From contig JAMPFB010000018.1 of NCBI GenBank assembly GCA_023664735.1, positions 1 to 34,740 on the forward strand: a DNA stretch of 34,740 bases, written 5' to 3'. Numbering within the stretch: position 1 is the first letter of the stretch; every line of letters begins with the position of its first letter. Source of the DNA: Robinsoniella sp. (GTDB lineage Bacteria; Bacillota; Clostridia; Lachnospirales; Lachnospiraceae). Below, one piece after another: positions 14,684 through 22,160 of the stretch. The position numbers were made by a program, and so were the translations under genes. The notes under the pieces are model-generated. The model did no database searches and was not told the DNA's origin. It saw only the letters and a program-made list of their open reading frames with translations.

Positions 14684-16861
14684 ATGGAAATTATCACACA
14701 AACCAATCGAACAATGCTTTTTGAGGAGATTAATCCGGAAAAGCAGAATCTTTTATCAATTATGGGGGATGCAAAGGATTTGGACAGTCTGGACGATGCA
14801 ACGGTGCAGGAAATTCATGAGCACCTGCTGGTTAAGAACTTTGATGAATTTCTGGATAAGTTCTCTCCGGTCGTATATTCGTTTTTTAATGCCAATACCC
14901 AGAGTGTCCTGTACACGCTGGAAAAGCCAGCCTCCATACCAGAGGAATATATTTCTGAAATCCCTTTAAATAAGCAAAATGATTTTCTGAACATGTTATT
15001 TACATTAATTGATACAAAAAGGGCACAGGGCTTAATCAATGTAGATTTTAAATTTGATAAAATTCTGGACATGATTTCTCCCAAAAAGGTAATGAGGGAC
15101 ATCAAGCAGGTACGTAAGGAAATCCATTATTTATATGAAAAATACGATAAGCTAGAGGACGGAGACCCGAAGAAGCTGGATATTGGAGATAAGCTGAATT
15201 ATAAGTTTGAAGAAGCAAGCCAGAACTACAATAATGTAATGGCAATGCTGCCTCTTGCTATTGAGGATATTAAAACAAGACTGCTTTTAACCCAGTCCGC
15301 AGGACAAAAGCAGGAAGAAAAGCTGAAATTAGGAATGCTGTCCATGGGAGAAAACGGCGAGCTTAAGGTTTTGGAAGCGCCGAAAAAGGACAAAAAGGAA
15401 CTGCTTGCCTTAACTACTACAGATACAAACACCGGTTTAATAGCAGCCTTTGAGGATGATTATGATGCAGTCAATGAAGAGCCTTCCGATTATGTGAGAA
15501 GTCTGGTTGTCCGTACCTTCTGTCCCTTGACGGCAGTTGTGGATGATGATGTGGATACGGAGTTAGAGGTAAATAACTATAATACATATCTGGAATTTTA
15601 TAAAAAGGCAAAGGACGATTTTGTAAAAACAGTAAAGCCATTAGTGGAAAAGCTTATTGGCGTGAAAATGTTCTTTGACCAGTACCAGACAAAGCAAAGA
15701 GGCATGTCCCCTACCCTGCTTGTGACAAATGTAAAGCTGGATATGCTGGTAAGCACCATGAATATCGGCAGGCTAAAAACCTATTTAAATACAGTAAATG
15801 CAAAAAATAATTATGACAATACCGTATGGCTTGGAATCGTGCCGGATATTGAAATGGATACGGCAAACGGAAGACAGGTAAAACGCCAGCGTTTTAAAGG
15901 AAATGTAAAAGCAGATAAGGCGCAGGGCAATACGATGGAATCCCTGACTACCCTGTTAGATACTACCAAGGACTATCGGATTCAGATTTTCTACAGCTTC
16001 CAGACAGGGGAAGACACAACCTTTAACTATGTAGCTACCTCAGGGGTAGAACGGTTTATTGATAAGTCCATGGTTCTGACTAAGAAAGACTACAGCGAAT
16101 TTGTTTCCTGTGCCCTTCCTAACTTTACGGTAGTTCCAAAGGAAAAATCGGAAGTTATCATTGATAACCGCATGATGATGACAGAGGAAGGCGGAGTTGT
16201 TTTGTCTAAGGAAAGGGAGGACATCCTGAAGCTGTGGATAGAAGGGGTCTATGTAGGGGCTGCATATGTGGCAGCAGGTATTGTGGCAGCCTACCAGTGT
16301 CCGGATTATTTGAGGGAATTTTACTCCAATGTAACGCCAAAATATCCGGGAATCCGTTATGACATTGAAGCATCCGACCATTCCCTTCGTACCATTACCA
16401 CTATGGCAAAGGAAATTACCGGATTTACCAATACCATTAAAAATATTATCAATCAAAAAGGCTTTGGATTTGTATTTGCTTCTGAAAACAGTCAGGTGCA
16501 GGGAAAGGAAGTAAAGAACATTACTGTTTATAAAGCAAGGACCATGGCGCTTGTGGACGAGAATTATGATTCTCTTTACAAGACTATGGTAAGCACCTAT
16601 ATTGAACGAATCCTGCGGTTTATGACAAACGACTTTAAGCAGGAAAATGTTACAAGGTTCTTTAGCAATCACCCGCAGAGCCAGAAGTCTCTTTGGCAGG
16701 CAGATAAGGATTTTATCAATGCCATCACGCAGGAAGGGGACGAAATCGACAGCATCATTGATGAAAGAACAAATGACTGCAACATCAAGCTTGGGTTCAA
16801 TGGAAATGTTAAGAATCTTAAGGTTACGGTTACAAAGGGCACATCAGGAGCCGGCAACTAA
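14684..16861 (+). CDS. Contractile-sheath-like protein (TssB/TssC-fusion-sized)
   Basis: A 725-residue protein with no signal peptide, placed directly before two tube-like genes. Evidence for a sheath is circumstantial. Its size is close to TssB plus TssC combined. The N-terminal half is helical and charged (heptad-like stretches about 130-200). The C-terminal half alternates beta strands and helices like phage-type sheaths, with a small-residue-rich segment around 514-540 (VGAAYVAAGIVAAYQCPDYL). It ends with helices followed by DSIIDERTND and a terminal beta strand (about 700-720), the kind of C-terminal arm used for handshake contacts in sheaths. No exact TssC signature motif is recognised. 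The RBS AAAGGAAG precedes the ATG. A hairpin follows the stop. If correct, it polymerises around the tube in the cytoplasm and contracts to drive it outward. Confidence 0.6.
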   Translation: MEIITQTNRTMLFEEINPEKQNLLSIMGDAKDLDSLDDATVQEIHEHLLVKNFDEFLDKFSPVVYSFFNANTQSVLYTLEKPASIPEEYISEIPLNKQNDFLNMLFTLIDTKRAQGLINVDFKFDKILDMISPKKVMRDIKQVRKEIHYLYEKYDKLEDGDPKKLDIGDKLNYKFEEASQNYNNVMAMLPLAIEDIKTRLLLTQSAGQKQEEKLKLGMLSMGENGELKVLEAPKKDKKELLALTTTDTNTGLIAAFEDDYDAVNEEPSDYVRSLVVRTFCPLTAVVDDDVDTELEVNNYNTYLEFYKKAKDDFVKTVKPLVEKLIGVKMFFDQYQTKQRGMSPTLLVTNVKLDMLVSTMNIGRLKTYLNTVNAKNNYDNTVWLGIVPDIEMDTANGRQVKRQRFKGNVKADKAQGNTMESLTTLLDTTKDYRIQIFYSFQTGEDTTFNYVATSGVERFIDKSMVLTKKDYSEFVSCALPNFTVVPKEKSEVIIDNRMMMTEEGGVVLSKEREDILKLWIEGVYVGAAYVAAGIVAAYQCPDYLREFYSNVTPKYPGIRYDIEASDHSLRTITTMAKEITGFTNTIKNIINQKGFGFVFASENSQVQGKEVKNITVYKARTMALVDENYDSLYKTMVSTYIERILRFMTNDFKQENVTRFFSNHPQSQKSLWQADKDFINAITQEGDEIDSIIDERTNDCNIKLGFNGNVKNLKVTVTKGTSGAGN

Positions 16862-16870
16862 TTACAAGGG

Positions 16871-16894
16871 TTATTAGGGGAAATTCCTTAATAA
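16871..16894 (+). promoter_or_regulatory. Intergenic RNA hairpin between sheath and tube genes
   Basis: TTATTAGGG (16871-16879) can pair with CCTTAATAA (16886-16894) through nine pairs including one G-U, closing a six-base loop. No U-run follows, so it is not a classical terminator. It lies between the sheath stop and the strong AAGGAGG site of the first tube gene. It could mark an mRNA processing or stabilising element that raises tube expression relative to upstream genes (inference). Confidence 0.5.
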
Positions 16895-16924
16895 TAAATT
16901 GAATCAAAAATAAGGAGGAGAAAA

Positions 16925-17347
16925 ATGGGATTCAAGGTAAAAATCGAAGCAAAGGAAACAATTCAATTGGGTCTTGAAACAGTTGAAGCAGTAACATTTG
17001 ACACAGATACGCCAAATGACAGCAATGCACGTTCCACAGATTTGGGAATGAGCGTGCTCATCACAGGCAAGATTCGGGCAAATGTTATGGGAGTGGCAGA
17101 TGAGACTGTGAAATTACCCACATGGGCATTAGTGCCTGCAGAAGATGCAACCTGCTATGGAAAAATTACAATCGAGGTAATTTCCGGCGGCAAGGTTGTA
17201 AGACAAATCATCATGGATACCGCTTATGTGATTTCCTACAAGGAATTCTTTGGCGATGAAAGTGGTGTAGGAACGTTTGAGCTGTTAGTAAGACAGAAGA
17301 AAGACATGAATGGAACGGTTCAGTATCAGGGCGGTTTCGCATATTAA
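16925..17347 (+). CDS. Tube-like (Hcp/phage-tail-tube-like) protein, paralogue 1
   Basis: A 140-residue beta-rich protein without signal peptide or membrane segment, clearly paralogous to the next gene. Shared landmarks are the MGF start, LGLETVEAV, the DTPNDSNARSTDLG stretch, a central ITGKI strand, and the C-terminal GVGTFELLVRQKKD. Length and beta-barrel-like strand spacing fit Hcp or phage/eCIS tail-tube subunits, which stack as hexameric rings inside the sheath. The perfect AAGGAGG site (16912-16918) with optimal spacing implies high expression, as expected for a structural polymer. It sits immediately after the sheath-like gene, the canonical order in contractile systems. No sequence motif alone proves the fold, so the tube assignment leans on size, duplication and neighbourhood. 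Confidence 0.65.
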   Translation: MGFKVKIEAKETIQLGLETVEAVTFDTDTPNDSNARSTDLGMSVLITGKIRANVMGVADETVKLPTWALVPAEDATCYGKITIEVISGGKVVRQIIMDTAYVISYKEFFGDESGVGTFELLVRQKKDMNGTVQYQGGFAY

Positions 17348-17366
17348 GTAGGAGGAGGAAAGAAGA

Positions 17367-17783
17367 ATGGGATTCATTTTAAAAGTTGATGGTGGAATTA
17401 ATTTGGGAGTTGAAACTGTCAAAACAGTTGATTTTTCCGTTGATACACCAAAGGATTCTAACGCAAAGACAACAGATATCGGCGTTACCTTAAAAGTAAC
17501 CGGTAAGATTCTTACCATGCTGGATGACGGCACGGAAGGAACGGTAGATTTGGCATTATGGTCTATGATTCCGGCAGAAAAAGCGGACTGCTACCGCAAT
17601 GTGATGGTACAGGTTACGGCAGCAGGCCAAGTTGTAAGAGAATATACATTGCCAAACGCATTTGTCGTTGATTACAAGGAGTTATACGACGATACGGAAG
17701 GCGTTGGTACATTCGAGTTAATTGTAAAACAAAAAAAGGATAAAATCAAGACAACCGCAATTACTGGCGGATATGGTGCGTAA
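17367..17783 (+). CDS. Tube-like (Hcp/phage-tail-tube-like) protein, paralogue 2
   Basis: A 138-residue paralogue of the preceding gene, sharing MGF, LGVETVKTV, VDTPKDSNAKTTDIG, the VTGKI strand, DCY in the middle and GVGTFELIVKQKKD near the end. The C-termini differ (an ITGGYGA ending here versus YQGGFAY), which could tune contacts with the spike or sheath. The start has AGGAGGAGG (17350-17358), again predicting strong translation. Two tube paralogues occur in extracellular contractile systems (for example the Afp1 and Afp5 type), where the second can form the layer next to the spike. A similar division of labour is plausible but unproven. The gene is followed by a 10-bp hairpin and then an FHA gene. 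Confidence 0.65.
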   Translation: MGFILKVDGGINLGVETVKTVDFSVDTPKDSNAKTTDIGVTLKVTGKILTMLDDGTEGTVDLALWSMIPAEKADCYRNVMVQVTAAGQVVREYTLPNAFVVDYKELYDDTEGVGTFELIVKQKKDKIKTTAITGGYGA

Positions 17784-17848
17784 CAGTTTAGCCATAAGGC
17801 CGAACGGTTACTATGGCGGCTGATGATTTTAGCAGGATTTTAGCTTAT

Positions 17849-17877
17849 GGTGCATGGGGAATATTCTCCCATGCACC
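17849..17877 (+). promoter_or_regulatory. 10-bp hairpin downstream of the tube genes
   Basis: GGTGCATGGG (17849-17858) and CCCATGCACC (17868-17877) are perfect inverted repeats around a nine-base loop that is itself nearly palindromic (GAATATTC). No U-run follows, so it is not a standard terminator. It may protect the 3' end of a processed tube mRNA or attenuate read-through into the signalling genes. It overlaps the first possible ATG (17847) of the next gene, arguing that translation there starts further downstream. Confidence 0.6.
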
Positions 17878-17909
17878 GTATGAAAAAAATGGTAATAGAG
17901 GATAATGAA

Positions 17910-18635
17910 GTGAACAGTACACGAATCAAACAAATAATACTGAAAATCGTAGAATATCTGGTATGGAGCGCCGGAGGGGCAAGCATGACCTATATCTGCC
18001 TTTCGGATCAAAAAACAGAAGATAAAGTGGTTGCACTGGGAATCATTGCGGTAATCATGGTAATTATGTTCCTTATCTTTGCGTTAAATGTGGATAATAA
18101 AGGAAATATCATTGATGACAGCAAAAGCAGTCCAAGGCCACAAAGACCTGCAGCAAATTCTTCCGCAGGACAATTATCAAATGGAATGAAAACAAGTGCC
18201 AGAATCAGCAGGAACACAAATGCGGCAGCAGGCAATCCTTTAGACAGGAAACCAATCAGTGTGGAGCGAAAGGAGCAGCAGACGTTAAATAATAAAAACG
18301 TAAAAAAGCTTGTTTTAATCAACGAAGAGGGAGACATTCTTTTAGAGTGGAGCCTAGAAGGAAAGACAGCAATCATTATCGGAAAGAGTACGGATAATGA
18401 AAAGGTGGATATTGATTTAGAATGCTCGGCCTTTGCCCAGTTGATTTCCAAGCAGCATGCCGTTTTGAATTATACGGATGGAGGCTGGTATGTTGATGAT
18501 ATAGATTCAAAAAATGGAACAAGAGTAAAAAAGCTCTATCAAAATTCAATCTTGGATGTGAAATTAGTGGGAGCAGTGGAGGTTGAGGCTGGTGACATCA
18601 TCTACATAGCCAATACCATGCTGCAGCTGAAATGA
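17910..18635 (+). CDS. Membrane-anchored FHA-domain protein
   Basis: Read from GTG 17910, which has AGAGG eight bases upstream (17897-17901), the product is 241 residues. The frame is open from ATG 17847, but that start lies at the base of a stable hairpin and would add a polar, unconserved-looking leader. Two hydrophobic segments (about 9-31 and 40-60) suggest a membrane hairpin. A long low-complexity linker (about 70-125, rich in Ser/Asn/Ala) then leads to a C-terminal FHA domain (about 133-241). The domain has IIGKS (157-160 region), LISKQHAVL (178-186) and DSKNGTRV (199-206), a full set of phosphothreonine-binding landmarks. It probably tethers a phosphorylated partner to the inner face of the membrane. 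It follows the tube genes and precedes another FHA gene across a long inverted repeat. Confidence 0.85.
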   Translation: MNSTRIKQIILKIVEYLVWSAGGASMTYICLSDQKTEDKVVALGIIAVIMVIMFLIFALNVDNKGNIIDDSKSSPRPQRPAANSSAGQLSNGMKTSARISRNTNAAAGNPLDRKPISVERKEQQTLNNKNVKKLVLINEEGDILLEWSLEGKTAIIIGKSTDNEKVDIDLECSAFAQLISKQHAVLNYTDGGWYVDDIDSKNGTRVKKLYQNSILDVKLVGAVEVEAGDIIYIANTMLQLK

Positions 18636-18639
18636 TGTA

Positions 18640-18718
18640 GTTAATTGCGAAACGCCCTGCGGACAAAATTTTGTTTGAAAGGATAGACATATCACAAGCA
18701 GGGCATTTCGCAATTAAC
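18640..18718. repeat. Long imperfect inverted repeat (21-bp arms, 37-base loop)
   Basis: Arms 18640-18660 and 18698-18718 are reverse complements with one mismatch in 21 positions (arm ending CGCCCTGC, partner starting GCAGGGCA). The 37-base loop contains AAAATTTT and GAAAGGATAGACAT. It begins four bases after the membrane FHA stop and ends before the AAAGGAG site of the next gene. No U-run follows the right arm, so a simple terminator is unlikely. A processing stem, an RNase III site or the remnant of a small mobile element are alternatives. It is the strongest secondary-structure signal noticed in the window. Confidence 0.75.
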
Positions 18719-18750
18719 GCTAAATAACAGAACAAAGGAGATTATGTATT

Positions 18751-19296
18751 ATGGGCTTAAATCGCTGTAAAAACGGTCACATGTATAGCGCAAGAAAATA
18801 TGGGGATACCTGTCCCTACTGCAATACCAATCAGGAAAGAAACAATATGTATTCCAACAATAAGCGGCTGATGATTGACGACCCCGACAAGACTATGTCC
18901 ATATCGGGAGCACAGGAAAATGTGGATCCGGTTACCGGCTGGCTTGTATGTATTGAAGGCGCCCAATATGGAAAAGACTACAAGGTTCGTGCAGGAAAGA
19001 ACTTTATAGGAAGGGCGGATAATATGCACATTCAGATTTTGGGGGATAATACGATTTCCAGAATCAACCATGCTGCCATTATTTATGACAGCAAAAACCG
19101 TTCCACCTATCTTCTGCCGGGAGATTCCAGCGGGCTTGCTTATCATAACGGCGAAGCCGTCTATACGCCGGTGGAGCTAAGCGCCTTTTCCGTTATTGAA
19201 ATCGGACAGTGTAAATTTATATTCATACCCCTTTGCGGAGAGCATTTCGAGTGGAACGAGGGGAATGAAGAAGCAAACGAGATGGGAGATATGTAA
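18751..19296 (+). CDS. Zinc-ribbon plus FHA-domain protein
   Basis: A 181-residue cytoplasmic protein with two parts. The N-terminus has a zinc-ribbon-like CKNGH (Cys6, His10) and CPYC (Cys21, Cys24). Residues about 64-163 form an FHA domain with FIGRAD (85-90) and ISRINHAAI (102-110). The later STNGT-type loop is less canonical (PGDSSGLAYHNG). Between them lies DDPDKTMSI (Thr48), another acidic T-x-x-I site comparable to those in other proteins of the cluster. An N-terminal phosphothreonine peptide followed by an FHA domain recalls the GarA/OdhI layout, where kinase phosphorylation switches the FHA domain by self-binding. This is an analogy, not homology. The stop and the next start overlap (TAATG), linking it to the following phosphatase. 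Confidence 0.87.
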   Translation: MGLNRCKNGHMYSARKYGDTCPYCNTNQERNNMYSNNKRLMIDDPDKTMSISGAQENVDPVTGWLVCIEGAQYGKDYKVRAGKNFIGRADNMHIQILGDNTISRINHAAIIYDSKNRSTYLLPGDSSGLAYHNGEAVYTPVELSAFSVIEIGQCKFIFIPLCGEHFEWNEGNEEANEMGDM

Positions 19297-20159
19297 TGGC
19301 AGTCATATTTACAGATATACGGATTATTGTTACGGTAGTTGTCTGTCTTGCCGCAATTATTATTTTTGCTGCAATCGGCATGTACATAAGGATACGGAAT
19401 CAGAACAGAGGCTACCGGCTGGCAGAAGGTCTGTATGTGGATATTGGAAATGCACAGATTATTGGCACAAGGGAAAAACAGGATGATTCTTTTGCCACAT
19501 CCATTCAGGATTATGGAGTAATGGGAATTGTAGCCGATGGAATCGGAGGGTACATAAACGGGAATCTTGCCAGCCAGATTGCGGTGGAGACCTATTTGGA
19601 TGAGTTTGAAAAGCGGGATGTGACCAGCAATTTAAACTATTTCTTTCAAAAGACAGCAGTTCTGGCAAATGAAAGAATCCGGGATGAATTTGGAGAAGCA
19701 AAGGGCGGCACCACAGTAGTGGCAGTGGTATTGATTGAGGATAAAATGTACTGGACCTCTGTAGGGGACAGCAACATTGCAGTATTCCGAAATGGAAGGC
19801 TTATAGAAGTAAACCGGAAGGAAAACGTGAAAAACTGGCTGGAGGACCAATACCGGGCAGGAGCCATTGGCAAGGAAGAGGCTCTTGGAAGCCCAATGGA
19901 CAAGCGCCTTGTAAATTATGTGGGCTATGACGGCTTTAAAAAAGCAGATGAATCCGACAGGCCGATTTTCCTGAAGAAAAAAGACAAGGTTCTGATTTAT
20001 TCAGACGGTGTAGAGGCATTAAGCCAGATTGAGCTGGAGAGCATTTTGGGAAAAAAGAAAAATGCTCAGGATCTGGCAGATGAAATCATGCAGGCTATTG
20101 AAGAGAAAAAAGTACGAAGCAAGGATAATTCCACCATTATTATCCTGAGCTTAAAGTAG
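19296..20159 (+). CDS. Membrane-anchored PP2C-family protein phosphatase (intact)
   Basis: A 287-residue protein with one N-terminal membrane helix (about 9-31) and a complete PP2C domain in the cytoplasm. Visible metal-site motifs: Asp63 in KQDDSF, ADGIGG (80-85), GGTT (137-140), VGDSN (156-160), SDG (236-238) and KDN (276-278). Length past the anchor is that of a minimal PP2C. It is translated from an ATG overlapping the FHA stop and lies eight bases before a related but degenerate PP2C-like gene. Together with the soluble phosphatase at the operon start it gives two distinct activities, one soluble and one membrane-bound. The latter is suited to act on membrane-tethered phospho-Thr proteins in this cluster (inference). 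Confidence 0.92.
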   Translation: MAVIFTDIRIIVTVVVCLAAIIIFAAIGMYIRIRNQNRGYRLAEGLYVDIGNAQIIGTREKQDDSFATSIQDYGVMGIVADGIGGYINGNLASQIAVETYLDEFEKRDVTSNLNYFFQKTAVLANERIRDEFGEAKGGTTVVAVVLIEDKMYWTSVGDSNIAVFRNGRLIEVNRKENVKNWLEDQYRAGAIGKEEALGSPMDKRLVNYVGYDGFKKADESDRPIFLKKKDKVLIYSDGVEALSQIELESILGKKKNAQDLADEIMQAIEEKKVRSKDNSTIIILSLK

Positions 20160-20167
20160 AGGAAACT

Positions 20168-22069
20168 ATGCGTAAAGAAAATTCAATTATCAATACAAAA
20201 TTCATTTCGGAACCGGGCAGCTATCTTCGCAATGCGGATTATTTTGCATTTGTGGAATTAAATGATTATGCCTGTTATGCCATTGCGGACGGAATTGATA
20301 CAGATGAAAAAAAAGAAAGCGCTAAGCTGGCTGTTACTGCCGTTATTACAGAATTTACGGAAGGTCCCGGAGTCAGCGCCGGAAAGCTGAAGCGTTATCT
20401 GGCTGTGGCGCATCAGACACTTTTAAATGAATCCAGCGATGCAAGGCTGGAATGCAGCATAGTCGTATTGGTTACCGATTATAAGAAAGCAATGTGGGCA
20501 TCCGCCGGAAATACCCGCCTGTACCTGCTCAGGAACGGAAACATCAAATACAAGACAAAAGATACTTCCCTGTCACAGCGCATGATAGATGCGGAGGAGC
20601 TGGCTCTTGACCAGCTTTCTTATCATGAGGAAAGACATAACCTTTACAGCTATTTAGGACAGTCTGGACGGTTTACCCCTTTGGTATCTCCCAAAAAGAA
20701 GCTGGAGGACGGGGATATTTTCGTTTTGATGACAAGGGGAGTCTGGGAAATCATCGGGGATGCGGAGCTTTTAGACGCCATTGAAGATGTATCTACGGCG
20801 GAAGTGGTCTGCACCGGAATAGAGGATGTCATCCTAAGCCAGCAGATGGAAATTGTGGAAAACTATACAATTGCCTCTGTTTTTGTGGATAAGGTTTATA
20901 AAAATCCAAAGGCAGGCAAGATTAAGCAGGTAGTAAAGATTGTGTCAGCCCTTGCCATGGTAGTCATTATGGCGGTAGGAATGTTCCTTTTTACCAGATA
21001 CCGCAAGAACCAGTCCAACTACGAGCAAATGATAAAGCTAAAGGCGCGGGGCGTGGAATGTCTGGTGGAAAACAACTATGAGGGCGCCAATGAACAGTTC
21101 GCTCAGGCTCTGGAAAAGGCGGACCAGCTAAAAGTAAAGGAAGACAGCCAAAAGGGAAGAGACGTAAGGTGCGTGGAGCTTTACAGCAAAATAAGCGGCT
21201 ATCTTTTAGGGGCAAAGGAGGCTCTTGCAGGGGAAGAGTATAAGAAAGCGGAAAACCAATATGCCAGCGCTATTGCGGTAGGAAAAGACATACAGGAAGC
21301 CTATGGGGAAACCGCAGATTATATAAAAAACATGGAAGTTTATCAGGAATACAGCAAAAACATGAAAACCGGCGTGGAAGAAATGGGAAACGGAAATTAT
21401 CAGGATGCCAGAAAATCCTTTGAAACCGCTTCCAAGGGGGTAAACGACATTGATGATGTGGAAAAGCGCAACGTAGCGGATCAATATATTTCCAACATCA
21501 ACTCTTCCAAGGCAGTTACAGAAGGGGACGAATATTCCAAGGAGGCGGAAGCCTTGGAAGCACAGGGTATTTATTCTCAGGCGCTGGTGCAGTACCAAAG
21601 TGCAAGGAAGGCATATGAGCTGGCAAAGGAAAATTACGGGAATGCAGATGCCGAAAGCAAGATGGCATTGATGGACATTAAAATAGAAAATGTGCAGAAC
21701 ATGATTAACAAGCAGTCTAATCAGGATATGGAGCGGGAGGCAGATGCTTATGTGCTCATGGGGAATGATGCCATGCATAAAGGAAACTATGACGAAGCTG
21801 CCGGCTACTATGAAAGCGCCAAGGAAATATACCAAAAGACCGATAACAATGACCAGATTATGTCCATGAATGAAAAAATTGAATCCGCCAAATACGGACC
21901 GGGGGAAAATGAGGCTATTAACAAAATATTGGAGGCAATAGGCTGCATGGCAAGAGGAGACTTGCCGGGGGCAAAAGGATGCTTACAGCAGGCGGTGAAT
22001 GCGTATACGGAAATGGGAGATGCGGAAAGTGCGGCGAAGGTGCAGGCGGCTATGAGTCAGATTCCGTAA
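20168..22069 (+). CDS. Membrane PP2C-like pseudophosphatase with TPR-like extracytoplasmic domain
   Basis: A 633-residue protein. Residues 1-245 follow the PP2C order, but key sites are altered. Asp24 (NADYF) and Asp41 (ADGIDTD) remain while the GG after DG is lost. VGD becomes AGN (114-116), SDG becomes TRG (189-191), and KDN becomes VEN (230-232). With most metal-binding Asp residues gone, catalysis is unlikely and a phosphopeptide- or partner-binding role is more plausible. A membrane helix spans about 256-276. The outer 350 residues contain TPR-like helical repeats (for example NYEGANEQFAQALEKA, GNYDEAAGYYESAKEIY). This layout mirrors the kinase at 1253-2971: enzyme-like domain inside, helix, TPR-like domain outside. 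It follows the intact membrane PP2C by eight bases. Confidence 0.85.
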   Translation: MRKENSIINTKFISEPGSYLRNADYFAFVELNDYACYAIADGIDTDEKKESAKLAVTAVITEFTEGPGVSAGKLKRYLAVAHQTLLNESSDARLECSIVVLVTDYKKAMWASAGNTRLYLLRNGNIKYKTKDTSLSQRMIDAEELALDQLSYHEERHNLYSYLGQSGRFTPLVSPKKKLEDGDIFVLMTRGVWEIIGDAELLDAIEDVSTAEVVCTGIEDVILSQQMEIVENYTIASVFVDKVYKNPKAGKIKQVVKIVSALAMVVIMAVGMFLFTRYRKNQSNYEQMIKLKARGVECLVENNYEGANEQFAQALEKADQLKVKEDSQKGRDVRCVELYSKISGYLLGAKEALAGEEYKKAENQYASAIAVGKDIQEAYGETADYIKNMEVYQEYSKNMKTGVEEMGNGNYQDARKSFETASKGVNDIDDVEKRNVADQYISNINSSKAVTEGDEYSKEAEALEAQGIYSQALVQYQSARKAYELAKENYGNADAESKMALMDIKIENVQNMINKQSNQDMEREADAYVLMGNDAMHKGNYDEAAGYYESAKEIYQKTDNNDQIMSMNEKIESAKYGPGENEAINKILEAIGCMARGDLPGAKGCLQQAVNAYTEMGDAESAAKVQAAMSQIP

Positions 22070-22160
22070 GATTGGAAAGAAAAAGTAACTGTTGTGAATA
22101 GCAGGAGATGGGGGAAGCCAGAGAATACTGATTAAAGCAGAAGGCGTGGGATGAAATAAT

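Noticed and set aside
14661-14969. 102-codon + strand frame overlapping the start of the sheath-like gene
   Set aside because: It is out of frame with the long gene and has a Trp/Arg-rich composition typical of a shadow frame.
16040-16672. 210-codon minus-strand frame inside the sheath-like gene
   Set aside because: It is a complement shadow: composition is His/Cys/Ile-rich, no ribosome site or domain is visible, and the + frame is clearly coding.
14684-17783. Integrated phage or R-type bacteriocin tail
   Set aside because: No holin, endolysin, tail fibre, tape measure, terminase or integrase is visible, while kinases, FHA proteins and an Rhs effector share the operon.
21206-21835. 209-codon minus-strand frame inside the pseudophosphatase
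   Set aside because: It is the complement of TPR-like coding sequence, with no motif of its own; a shadow frame.
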